Shown piece after piece: positions 53,239-64,000 of a stretch of 64,000 bases of DNA. Position 1 is the first letter of the stretch; each line of letters begins with the position of its first letter. The DNA is from Numida meleagris. Taxonomy: Eukaryota; Chordata; Aves; Galliformes; Numididae. The translations under genes were made by a program, and so were the position numbers. The DNA lies in contig NC_034412.1 of NCBI RefSeq assembly GCF_002078875.1, positions 8,798,688 through 8,862,687 of the forward strand, given 5' to 3'. The notes beneath the pieces are model-generated. The model made no database searches, was not told the DNA's origin, and saw only the letters and a list, made by a program, of their open reading frames with translations.

Positions 53239-53649
53239 CTCGCCCCGCGGCCCTCTCCGCCCGCCTCCCGCCCCGCGGCTCCCGGCGCCGTGCCCGCCGC
53301 GCCTCAGGCCGCCATGATGGCGGCGCCGGGGTCCGCGCGCGGCTCCTTCCCCCGGAACGCAGCGCCGCGCTCCGAGCGTTCCGGCCTCGGCCGGGGGCCG
53401 CAGCTGCAGCCCGCTGTGCCCGCAGCACGGCATCACGAGCCGCGTGTAGGAGCGGGGCCCCGAACCACAGTGCCCTCCGCTGCCAGGCTTGCTCCTTCAC
53501 CCTTAACGCTCTCCTGCTCCTAGGGCACATCTCATCCTCCCCCCGTTCTGGTCACCAAATTGCACCGTCCTCGTGCCCCTGTCTCCATCAAGACAGACCA
53601 CAAGCACACAGCACCCACCCCACACAGCCTTCACACCTCCCCACAGCAA

Positions 53650-53715
53650 GGGCTGGAACTAAATGATCTTTAAGGGCCCCCCCCCCCCACCTCCAACCCA
53701 GGCCATCCTGCGATC
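53650..53715 (+). mobile_element. CR1 LINE 3' tail
   Basis: The sequence 'ctggaactaaatgatcttta' leads into a C-run (53677–53689) and 'cctccaacccaggccatcct', the usual end of CR1 in plus orientation with an expanded C tract in place of 'gtccctt'. Confidence 0.75.
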
Positions 53716-56700
53716 AGTGTAACAACATCCACCTGCAGACCATGATTAACACACTCCACCTGATGCACACTCATTTACTGGGGCGGGGCGATGCTGGCCA
53801 CGCTTGTGGCATCCCCAGGAGTGCAGGATGCCAGGGTGCCCCAGGGCTTGGCGCGCTGGGTCTCCCTGAGCCATGACACCGCAATCCCTCAGAGCAAACA
53901 CTCGCTGTCAGGCTGCACCACTTCCTGAAAAACAGTTTAATTACAAGCAAGCAAAGTGTCTGTCTCTCTCAAGGGCACAGCAGGTGCTGGGGATACGATG
54001 CGCCAGGGCATCGTCTCGGGGGTTTTGCACTCCAGAATGACCTATGCGAAGGGCTTCCATTTCAAAGCCAGGTTTTACTGTGTTCTTTGTTCTGATGGCG
54101 TGACAGCGTTGGGTCTATTTTACACTTACAGGTTCCATTCATCTTTTGAATCTGTGCATATGCTACAGCCTTCAGAGCGGATTAAATCTTCCGTTTTATG
54201 GCAAGAAGCAGACAATGCCTGAGGAGCTGCAATGGGGCCGTTAATGGCAATAAACAATTGAGCGGTTGTGCCGGGCAGGACAATGGAGGCTGCCAGCTGA
54301 GCCATTGACCAACCAGCCAGCCAGTCCTCCTGGGGCGTGAATGGAACCTTGCCAAAAGATGGGGTGAAGGATCACAAGGTGCCAGGAGTGAGTTTCGAGA
54401 CTCTAGGCGAGTGGCGTGTATGAGTGACAAACCAAAAGGCTGAGCTCAGCCCGGGGTGTGGGAGAGCGGGGAGGCAGCTGGAGGAGCAGAGATCCTCCCC
54501 AGGACACATACCAAGACCCAAAAGATTCTCTGGAAGAGGGAGAAGAGATGGGGTGCGAACAGGAGGGCTGGGGGGGTTGTTTCCTTGCCCAAAACCTGCA
54601 CGCTCATCTGTGTTGTGCGTGAATAAAGCACGCTTCTGTCTAAAATTCCTTAGCAAAGAGCAAAGTGCTTCTGGCTTTAAGTCAGCCAGTCCCTGAAGAT
54701 CAAACCGTGGACCTGCACAGGCAGGAGTGAAGAGCTTTTGGGGAATGAACATCAGAAACTATTAGGGAAACTGACAGGGCTTAGCCTGTGCTTCAGAGCC
54801 ATCCACAGCTGGTCCCCGGGGTCCCATGTTCCAGAGGAGGGGCATCAGGAGAGCAGAGAGATGCAGCTGTTGGGATGCCGTTGTGATATTCAGAGCTTCA
54901 AAGCAAATTGGATGTAAAAAACTAGGCCCTGCACAGCAAGGGAACTCAGCCAGGGCTATAACAAGCCATTCAGTAATTTGCTTAAGCCACACGTAGATCT
55001 CATCTGCACAGGGAGGGAGAATTAACTCTTTAATCACATCCTAAACAGGCCCTCCACCGTGGCTCATACTGCCCCACAGGTACACTGACACAGCTGCCCT
55101 GGGAGAAAAGCACATCGCCTCATTTACCTCAAGAGCTGTTAAAGCTGAAATCCAGGGCTGAAGCAAAAATGGAAATATATGACTGTAAGCTATTTCCCAT
55201 GGATCGTTTTTGCAACCTCTTGTTGGAGCCTGCAGATAAAAAACAGCCAGCTGCTACCAAGCCCTGCTGCATTAGCTCCTTCCAAGTCATCCAGGAGGGT
55301 CTTTTAGTCAGGCTGTCCTGATATCTCCTGACTGCTGCCAGCCAGCATGCCTGTCTGAAGCGGACTTCAGAGGATAGCATCAGTTAAGCTCAGCTTTTGG
55401 GATGGATTTTTTTTTTTTTTAAATAGAAAAATACAAGCACGCACAGCTGTCTCGTCCCCTTTTAAACTGCTATTGCAACCTCTTGCTCCACCCACGCAGC
55501 TTTCCACATGCAGGGAGATGTTAATCCATTTTATCTTTTAATGTTGGCATTATCTCTTGACTCACCCCATCTCTTCCCCTTGTGATTCTGCAATCTAGGT
55601 CCCATTTAGGCAGCAGATAATTTCACCTTTCTTCCCTGTGCTACCTGAGAAAAGAAACCACAAATTCAAAGGAACCTCTCCAAGCAGTGGGGTCACGAAG
55701 CCCCAGAGAGAGACTAAGCACACGGTTTCTCTCTCAGCTGGGAAATAACATACGAGACTACAAAGTCACCTGTAAGTGACCAAGATGGGGACAGCTGTGA
55801 TTACAGCTCAGTGACACTCCTCTGTCCCACAGATTCTGTCTCACCAATCTCAGTGTCTGGTTCCTCAGGCTCTTGAGTCCCGGCTTCTGGCTGCTCACCC
55901 TGTCTGTGTCTGCACCCTGCTGCCAGGCTGGCAGTACCAGCTTCACCCCTTGTTGGTGTGCACCTCCCTGCACCACAGCATGTGATTCTGGATGTGTCAT
56001 TGGCAAGAAAGTTGTCACCTGGCGTCACCAAGGAGAAGGCAATCAATGAAAGCAGGTACTTTTGTGTTTCTTATCTTTTTCCTCACTTTCCATAAATAAG
56101 TGGGTTTAAATAAAAAAACTCCTCATAGAAGAAGTATTTAGGACAACATAGGAGCTTACCAATAACCCACACAATACACATCATATTAAGAAACTATGCA
56201 CTAGGCTAGGTTTATCTACCAGGATTAGGATCTGATTCCTGAAGTGTCTACTAATTTCATTTCCCAACAAACTTAAAGCAAAACAAAATCAACTGCTGGC
56301 ACCATAGTTATGTTAGAGCAGGAACACCCACAACTGGCCCAATGGACAGTGGCTCTAGGGGTAAGATGGGCTGTGTAAATGTTAACACCATCCTGGATGT
56401 GGCTTCATTCCTCGCCCACACATGCTTTCACCATACTTCACCCATTTATTTTCTCTCTCCTTCCAGGCTTTCAACACCACAGTTGCCAATGCACATGTCC
56501 CAAGCACAAGGTGATGAGGACACCTAAGAGTGGCTAAAGTAGCTGTCAAACTCTACATTTCCCAGGATCCAGAGACTAATCATCTCTCACCTCGAGCAGG
56601 CCACGAGGAACACGTGTCTGGATGGTGGCACATAAGCAGTTGTTTGACCCCTTCCATCAAGTGTCAGATGGGAGAAGACCCCAGTTTATGAACCTATCTC

Positions 56701-56989
56701 CCTGAAACACAAGCTCTCATATCTGTACCTTTGGAGAAGGGCACTGCAACGTGCTCTGGGGAGGCAGAAAGCAGGCTAGAGGCGTCTCCTCACCTGCAGT
56801 GACAGCTCAGACTGTGACACCTGCCAGATTCACATGCTCCAGAGATGCAAAAGCAAAGGTGAGGTTTTTAGAACCAAGTGGTGCAAGGGAATAGCGAGAT
56901 TTGCCGCAGCTTTCTGGCAAGCAGATTGGAAAGCCGTGTTAACACAGCAAAAGTATTTCGAAAGAACTTGGGCTTTCTGTCAGTCTAAA

Positions 56990-57225
56990 TCAGAGAAAAT
57001 CCTGAGTTGGATGGGACCCGTAAGAACCATGGAGTCCAACTCCTGGTTCCGCATGGAACCGCTCAGAACTCAGATCACGTGTCTGAGGGCACTGTCCAGA
57101 CACCTCTCGGACTGCAGCAACTTGCTGCCACGACCACTGCCCTGGGGAGCCTGTGCCACCACCCAACCAACCTCTCAGTGAAGAACCTTTTCCTGATATC
57201 CAACCTGAACCTCCAGAGTTACAGC
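56990..57225 (-). mobile_element. CR1 LINE fragment, minus orientation
   Basis: A diverged reverse-complement CR1: 'gagttggatgggacccgt', 'atggagtccaactcctgg', 'ccacgaccactgccctgggg', 'gaaccttttcctgatatcca' and 'acctgaacctccag'. Confidence 0.88.
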
Positions 57226-57399
57226 ATCTCATGTACCACTGCTGCTCACGCCTGTTGTAGTCCCAAGACCTCCACGCTTCTTTCTCTAATTTTTTTGGGG
57301 GGGGTTCAAAACTGAGCGACGCAGAGGCCGCCACACACGTACCTCCTCACACAGCGCGGAGAGTTTGGGAACCCTTGTCAAAACCACAAAGGCTCCAAC

Positions 57400-58800
57400 A
57401 CCAGCTTCTGGAAACGCTCCTACCCGTGCGTCAGAAGCCCTTCGCTGCCGCAGGGGTTGTTTGCTGCGAGAGCTGCTCCTCTCCATCCGCCACCTCTCAG
57501 GAGCCCCAGCTGAGGCGGGACGCAGCCCCCCGCACGGCGGGCAGAGCAGCATGCTGTATCTCCGCCCGGCGGGCTCTTCCCTCACACACAACCGCTCGCT
57601 TTGGCCTTCTCCAGGTCTGCCGCTGCCCGCGCTCTCCCTGTCTCCCTGCCAGCTTTTCTTGGGGAGCGTTCGCCGCCCTTCCCTGGACGCGCTGGGAAGC
57701 GGCGCGCTATCCAGAACGCAACAAGGCCGCTCCATGCAAGCTATCAGGGAAATAAGCGCTCCCTACTGCCAGCGTTAAGGTCGCTCATAGGCTGCGCCGG
57801 CAGCGGCCGCGTCCTCGTACGCTCGACGCAACCTTCACCGCGCAGCCCTCCTCAGCGGGGCTGTGCCACGGCGCTGTGCTGAGGAGCTCCGAGGCAGCCT
57901 GCGCCGCACCCCCAGTTCTCCTCCTGCACGCGGGCTGTTAAGCGAGGGACTAACGTATTAACGAACAGCCCGGCTCCGGACACGCGCCAAGCAGCCGGGC
58001 ACGGCGAGGTTTGGCCCGCGGCGACTCCCGTCCCTGCCGACGTCAGCCCCGGCCGGGCCGAGCGCCTTAAGGGGCGCTGCGCAGCCGCCCATGAATAGAC
58101 GGGAGGGGGAGGACGCGTCGTCCGATTGGTCCGTCCGGCTGTCCTTCTTCAGCCGGCCGGGGCGTCGGCGGCTCCCGATTGGTCGAACCGTCGGGGCGGG
58201 GAGGGCGGCCGCGGGGATTGGCTGCGGCGGCCGGTGGCGGGTGCGAGGGAGTGCGAGGGGGAGGGGCGGGGGNNNNNNNNNNNNNNNNNNNNNNNNNNNN
58301 NNNNNNNNNNNNNNNNNNNNNNNNNNNNNNNNNNNNNNNNNNNNNNNNNNNNNNNNNNNNNNNNNNNNNNNNNNNNNNNNNNNNNNNNNNNNNNNNNNNN
58401 NNNNNNNNNNNNNNNNNNNNNNNNNNNNNNNNNNNNNNNNNNNNNNNNNNNNNNNNNNNNNNNNNNNNNNNNNNNNNNNNNNNNNNNNNNNNNNNNNNNN
58501 NNGGGGGGGGGGTTGGGTACAGCCGTTTCCCTGTGGCGAGGGCTGTCGTCATGGCAATGCTCTCCCCCCCACCTGGGGCTGTTCCTATCGCGTCCTCCCC
58601 CCCCCGCCGCGGGCTGCGGGGCTCTGCCCTACGGACGCGGTGAGCCCGGGCCTGCGCTGGGCCGGGGGGAGCGCGGCTCTTCGGCCCGGGAGCTGCACCG
58701 GGCTCCGTGCCGGCACCGCCGCCTGCGTCGTGCGGGGTCCTTCAGCGGTAGCGCTGCCGTACTCCGCGTGCTAACGCCTCGCTCTGCGGTTCATGATAAA
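57400..58800. promoter_or_regulatory. CpG island with three inverted CCAAT boxes, unassigned promoter
   Basis: A CpG island interrupted by the gap. Three ATTGG boxes (NF-Y sites, CCAAT on the other strand) lie at 58125–58129, 58178–58182 and 58217–58221, with GC boxes between them and a CRE-like gacgtcag at 58039–58046. This is a strong promoter signature. Its gene is not identified: any first exon may be in the gap. A plus-strand donor-like CGCG|GTGAGCC lies at about 58640. In human the gene head-to-head with COPS7B is PDE6D, so a plus-strand PDE6D starting here is possible, but I found no PDE6D coding exon in the window. Confidence 0.65.
58273..58502. other. Assembly gap (run of N)
   Basis: About 230 unresolved bases inside the CpG island, flanked by G-runs (gaggggcggggg on the left, ten G on the right). 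Such GC-rich homopolymer stretches are often lost in sequencing. A first exon could be hidden here. Confidence 0.99.
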
Positions 58801-61800
58801 AGTTTTCGCCTTGTCGCTTCGCGTGCTGGCTGAGCACGAGTTTAACGCCGATGCAGTGAGGCAGGCACGGGCTCGGGGACAAGGGGAGGGGGGGATGGCT
58901 CAGCGAGAAGGCCTGCGTGCATATGAGGGTGGGAGAAATATACAGCTGCTGCATTTACTGTAGCAGATGCTTCAATGCTTAGAGGGCAGGTGCCATCTTG
59001 GCCTTCAGGCACAAGAAAACCATTGGTTTTATTTTTCTTTCCCGTAGTGGATAGGACAGAACCAAACTGAATACCCTCTTGATCCAGTGCCGTTATTCCT
59101 GAGCGTATTTTTTGGCCAGCGAGGTGCTCCTAATCTCTGTGCCAGCTGCAGCAGAATCTGAGTTACTTGGTTGGATTCAGCTGCTATCAAACTATCGGCA
59201 GATGCTTTTCTGAACTTATGAATCACTGTCCCCTCCCCCCAGCTTTTAGTTCTGCATCTGGTTCCTTTGCTTCTGCACTAGTAATATTGACAGTTCTTTT
59301 TGTTTATGAAGATGTGAGATTTCAGCTGTCAAAACATGATTTAAGAGCCTTTTGTGCAAGCAATTAGGAAAAGCATGAGCTTCTGACGAGATGAGACCGA
59401 GCTTCTGGTAAAGAGAAGTGTTGGGAGAGTTAAGCCTGGGGAACGAGCTTTCAGGTGTTGGTTTCTGCTTGTGTTTATGTATGTTCTTTGCTAGAAGCAG
59501 AATTTGACTGAAGGTTTATGTCCTGCTATGGATGAAAAATTCCTTTTGTTGCTTGGCAGTATGAGTAGAAAATGCTTTTTGACCTTTGAGAGAAAGGTGG
59601 TTGTACAAGCCTAAAGGTAAACTTGATAGCTCAAAAACTGGAGAATCAGGAAAGTATTTCTCTCATTTACGAGAGAAAGCCCTGAGACAGCGCACCGTGC
59701 ACACAGGAAGCAGTTTGTGCCCAGATGTGGCTTCATTATCTGTAAGGCAGCCACCAGCTCAGACTTCCTTTCTTGAGGGTAAGCACGTATTCTAGAACAT
59801 CACATTTTAAAGAGATGCTTTATCTTCTGCCCGCTGTACTACTGCATGTGCTAATTTAGTGCCCTTAGTAAAAAGGGAAGAGAGAAACATCCTCTGAGAA
59901 GCTGTTAGGTTTATATTTGGAGTACTTGAAGACTTCCCCCCTCCCTCCCAGGAGAGAGGAGTTCAACTCCGTCAACTTAAGCACACCCCGCAACTTGCTT
60001 TTAGCACCAGAAGCCAGCACAGTAGTACTTCAGGTATGGATGTATTAAATTCTTTATGTGACAAGGTAGGTTTACATGGTAGAGGGCATCACTGAGGAAT
60101 CGGTTTTCCAGAATACTCGCTTTAATACAAGAACAGGCACTTCGGAAATGGAGTTCACATTGAGTAACAAAGTGCCCTCAACCAAGGTCTGTCCATTTGT
60201 GGTTCCTGAGAAGAGCCTAACTACAAGCTTTCAAGCTGATTGGGACATGCTGCTGTGGACATTAAATTACAGCCTAAATCCACCCTCTGACTTAACACTA
60301 AGATATGCTTTCCTTCCTTTATGACACTAGCACAGAAACATGTTGTGGCTAGCGTCATCAAATTCAGAACAGAATACATACCTTACTCTCTCTTTCCGTA
60401 GATTTTGTTACTTAAGAAGATGAAAACCAAAAGGAGAAATATTTGATATTTGCAGGCAAAAGAGGATACCCATTTTATTACACTAGGATTTCTTTTGTGG
60501 CACCAGTTAACTGAACACCAACAGTCTAGTAAGTGCGACAATAAAAGATGGAAAGCAGCCAGCAAGAACTTGTATTGCTTGTCACTTTTTGAGAGACAGT
60601 ATTTGTTATCAGACCTTACAACTATGTTCATCAACTCACTGTTCTAAGGGCAGGGCTTAAAATACAATATTTTGATGGTCTAGCACTCTGAGAATACATT
60701 CTAGTAGTTGGGCCTTCAGTAATAGCAGTTCAGTTGGTTAATATTCCACAGGAAAGCATCTTTAATTACCAAGCTTCGTTTCCACAAGTGTTTATGCGCA
60801 GCTGGTCCTGTAATCTCAAGTGCAGTCTAACTCTGTCTGCTCTGCCACTCCCTCTGCAGCTGCCTCAGAACTGGGGCAGTTTCTCTGTCAAACTGCAGAG
60901 CAGCATTTTACTTGACCTCACTTCCTCAGACCAGCAAGGAGGAAAGAGCTCAGAAAAGCCAGCTGACTGCTGTAGCATGGTTAAGGTACTATGTAAGCAT
61001 ATCCATTTTCTATTTTAAGTCTTACAATTCAAGCAAGATACCACCTCTATTATTCGCTGCTTCACAGAAGAGCCTCATCAGAATGTTAACCTTAGGTAAT
61101 TGCCACCTAGACACTTAGCAATTTAGGGTAACTTTCCTCAATGAACTTCATTTAAGGCTATGCAGCACCTTGCTGCACTTCAGAAGGCTCCCGAAACAAA
61201 TTGATATAGTAAACAAAGCATGAGGAAAGCATTAATTGTAGGTCAGAATAATTACGGGCTTAGGAAACTCGTGTTTGTGGTCAGTGTAAGCACATACCAG
61301 CAGCTCAAACACTCAAGCTTTTGTAGGCGGAACACTTCAGAGATTCCTACTTCTTGAAATCCCTGAGGTTTCCTTTGCAGCAGCTTCCAGTTTCCCAGAG
61401 CTTCTTTCAGTTCTCTTCATGTCTTTATTTTCCCATCTAGGAAATCAGTGTTTTTTTTTTTTTTAAGGGCATTAATTTCTTGGAAGGATGGATGCAGCTG
61501 TAGTAATGGTATTAGGTGGAATTGCATCCTTATGAACGCCCAACCTTGTTTTTAATCTGCAGAAAATGGGAGTTATCTCCAACTTCTACCTTGTTCCTGC
61601 CATACACACAAGAACTGTGATAAATCACAATCTGGCCTGCCAATTCCCAAAATAGTCAGGAAAGCGACTAGCTTGATGCAGCATTCACAAACTGACAAAT
61701 CCCAACAGAAGTTCCATGAAATTGGCTTTCCAATTTATTCTTGTCAGGTCAGTTGATCTTTAACTGCTTATTCACTTAAAACACTTATTTATTGCAGTAC

Positions 61801-63660
61801 TGACAGGAATAACAAGGTGGCAGCTTCAGCTGGCTTTAGAAGTCCCCTTTGTCTTTTCCTCTGTGTGCTCCCTCAGATTTTGGCTTGTTTGGATTTTCTG
61901 CAGCTGACCAGGAAGATGAATCACCAAACTGATGGGTTAGAAGGAGGTGCTGCCCACCTAGGAGGGAACAGGACTCCCCAGAAGCTAGGAAGTACACTCT
62001 GGAGAGAGCCAAAAGCAGGACTTGGATCTAGCTTATTTTAAAGTTGTGTTGGTGCAAGCTGGAAGACATAAGTTTGAGCTCCCCACTCGCGTCTGTTCTT
62101 TGAAAAAGAACGGAAAAGTTCCTCCCATTGAAGACATAGGATTCATCATCATATAAACTGAGAATTTGATCTTGTACCACTTTCCTGTGGTACTCTACAA
62201 GACAAAGAGCAGCCTGCATCTCCTAGTTCACACCCTGACAGAGTCAGGTCTTTGTTTCAAAGAGGTCAGCTTCGCATAAAAGCTTTAGCCAGGTTACATG
62301 TGGTATTTAAGCATCTTTGTGGTCGAGGTACCTTTGCATTATTGGTACCTTATCAGAGTTGTCTTTGGCATCAACAGGTATTCTGCTCTGTTCAGTCATT
62401 TGTAGTTCTGGTAGACTGAACACAGGACAGGCTCCTCATGTTTGTCACAGCACTGGTTGTGAGGCAGATCTGCAAACAACACCAGAGCAGTTTCTCCAGG
62501 TTTGGTTACACCTGCCTCTTCCTCAACACGAAAAAACGCTCCCCCAGTTCTCTTTCAGTGAAGAATGTTTAACGTAGTCATGCTATAGCAGCATTCTTTG
62601 CTTTTCTTCCCATAGACAGTTTGAATGAGCTACGATCAGCTTTCCGCATTTCAGGGTTAACACAGCTCTCTTGTAGCATTGGAAGCAGCGTGTTGTGCTC
62701 TGGGCAGAAGAATGGGTGAGGTGCACTGAGAGCTCTTCCATCACAAAAACAAATTAGTTGCCTTGTGCTGCAGCATTATGTCTTAACTAGCGCTTGTTTA
62801 AAAGCGTAATTCAGCATGGAATTGCATGTTTTTCTTCTAAGTCAGCAATATTGTTTTAGTACCTTGTTAGAATCATATTTCCATTATTTGTCCATTTGTC
62901 TATCCCAAGTTTATTTGACATTTCCCTGGAATAGTAGTATTCGTGTTTTGTTTTTTTTTTTAATTTCTTGCATATTACCAACATAATTTGGTACTAACAT
63001 AACATTCAGTTGCCATAAGCAAGTTTCATTCCCCTTCTTTCTTTTTAAGATACTAAGATAGTTACACTGTGCATCCTTGGAAGTCAGTGGTCCCTAATGC
63101 TTCTTCCATTATTACTGTATTTGAACTTCCACATAGAAGATAGTCATTTAATCCATTACGTGAGAATTGATACAGCAACTTCTCCCCATCCTCACAGGCA
63201 ACATGTAGGAAAAAAGCCGGACAGGCAGTCGAAGGCTAGTTCTGGGTACAGCACATTTTGTTTAAAAACCTCACAGACATCTGATGCATGTTCTGTGCAT
63301 CTCAGATTAACTGTCTTCTGTTAACTAAAGCAGTTGTGGCATGGAAGCTAATTCTGAGATGACATGTAAGAAAGCTGAATTAAAGTGGACCTGGAAAGAA
63401 TGTCGAGAGTGAGAATGTCACATGAAGTTAGTAAGGTGCAGGCCACTGTACTCTGACTTCTACAAGATGTATTCTATTTCCCTGTCTCTAAACTGGGAAA
63501 TTAAGGCAGCTTCAGATTTGAGTTCAGACCCTCAGTTAAAGAATAAACCGATGCTCTGTTTACATCTAGTCAGTCAAACTTTATACAGAAGTATGGGGCC
63601 CATTGCTGGGCTCCTGTGTACAGGTAATAAGCATAGAACTCAATTTATTAAGTTCCAAAT
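58800..63660. other. Unassigned region right of the CpG island
   Basis: AT-rich DNA with T-runs (61450–61465, 62950–62962) and no CR1. If a plus-strand gene starts in the CpG island this would be its first intron. If the exon at 63671–63756 is real, part of this could be the 3' part of a minus-strand gene. A minus-strand open frame at 62028–62219 (63 residues, ending in TAA) might be a terminal exon, but its upstream acceptor is weak. Confidence 0.4.
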
Positions 63661-63670
63661 ATGAACTTAC

Positions 63671-63756
63671 ATCTTCCTGTATATCATCAAAAATCAATTC
63701 TTGAAGTGCATGAAACATAACCCTTTCCTGTTGCTCACGCACCTTAAGGAGTAGAT
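63671..63756 (-). CDS. Candidate internal exon of an unrecognised minus-strand gene
   Basis: 86 nt bounded by a plausible acceptor (gtgtgtccatacag|, 63757–63758) and an excellent donor GAT|GTAAGTT. In one frame it reads LLLKVREQQERVMFHALQEL then IFDDIQED: hydrophilic, helix-like and protein-like in composition. The other two frames start with different peptides, and one has an early stop. I do not recognise the protein. Its 5' exons would lie beyond the right edge of the window. Random occurrence of such a short open stretch between splice-like sites is possible. Confidence 0.5.
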
Positions 63757-64000
63757 CTGTATGGACACACTTGATGTGCAAAAGAAATAGAATACTGATT
63801 TTATTTAACACTCAGTACTCTCAGCAGTTACCTTTTTGTCTTAAGAGTGCATCACAAGCACCCACAAAGAAGAAAAATCAGCATCTTTGTAATATTACCA
63901 GCAGGGCAGGCAGTGGTAAAGACAAGAAAAGAGGTGAGGCAGTATCCTCATTGGACATTACTGTGAAGTTTCCAAGTGTTTGGGAGGATGTCCTGGTATG

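Larger units (their letters stand above)
53440..57400. other. Intergenic region right of COPS7B
   Basis: Contains CR1 pieces at 53650–53715 and 56990–57225. The rest has no recognised gene. Minus-strand open frames such as 54372–54752 have no recognisable domains. Confidence 0.6.

Noticed and set aside
58179..58833. Frames running through the N block
   Set aside because: They exist only because unknown bases were read as open codons.

Overview
The window looks like avian nuclear DNA. It carries several truncated CR1 LINE fragments with the typical bird 3' end (…TTCTATGATTC), GC-rich CpG-island promoters, short exons in long introns, and a gene order matching human 2q37.1 in inverted orientation: DIS3L2 – NPPC – COPS7B. 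A galliform bird is plausible, but the species cannot be fixed by eye. There is one assembly gap, a run of N from 58273 to 58502. No mobile bacterial elements, CRISPR arrays, retroviral genes or toxin genes were seen.

Layout. (1) About 0–27.8 kb: the 5' half of DIS3L2 on the minus strand. Four exons clearly match the DIS3L2 N-terminus (768–869, 4122–4175, 9317–9459, 9763–9921). The rest of the gene lies off the left edge, and the CpG-island promoter with a non-coding first exon is near 27.75 kb. A 691-nt open exon at 25178–25868 splices in phase into the exon carrying the usual DIS3L2 start, so the gene may have an alternative N-terminal extension of about 266 residues. This is the most unusual observation in the window. 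(2) 27.9–33.9 kb: GC-rich intergenic DNA. (3) 33.9–36.6 kb: NPPC, the C-type natriuretic peptide precursor, on the plus strand, complete. It has a TATA box, two coding exons and a 3'-UTR exon rich in AU elements. (4) 36.7–45.3 kb: intergenic DNA between the tail-to-tail genes NPPC and COPS7B. (5) 45.3–53.4 kb: COPS7B on the minus strand, complete, with six coding exons encoding 264 residues and a CpG-island 5' exon. (6) 53.4–64 kb: mostly intergenic or unassigned. A second CpG island at 57.4–58.8 kb has three inverted CCAAT boxes and the sequence gap, and a candidate minus-strand exon of an unrecognised gene lies at 63671–63756.

The genes are functionally independent: an exoribonuclease, a secreted peptide hormone precursor and a COP9 signalosome subunit. 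Their shared arrangement reflects conserved vertebrate synteny. DIS3L2 and NPPC are divergent (about 6 kb apart), and NPPC and COPS7B are convergent. Exon borders were set by hand from splice consensus, reading frame and remembered family sequences; no alignment or transcript evidence was available.
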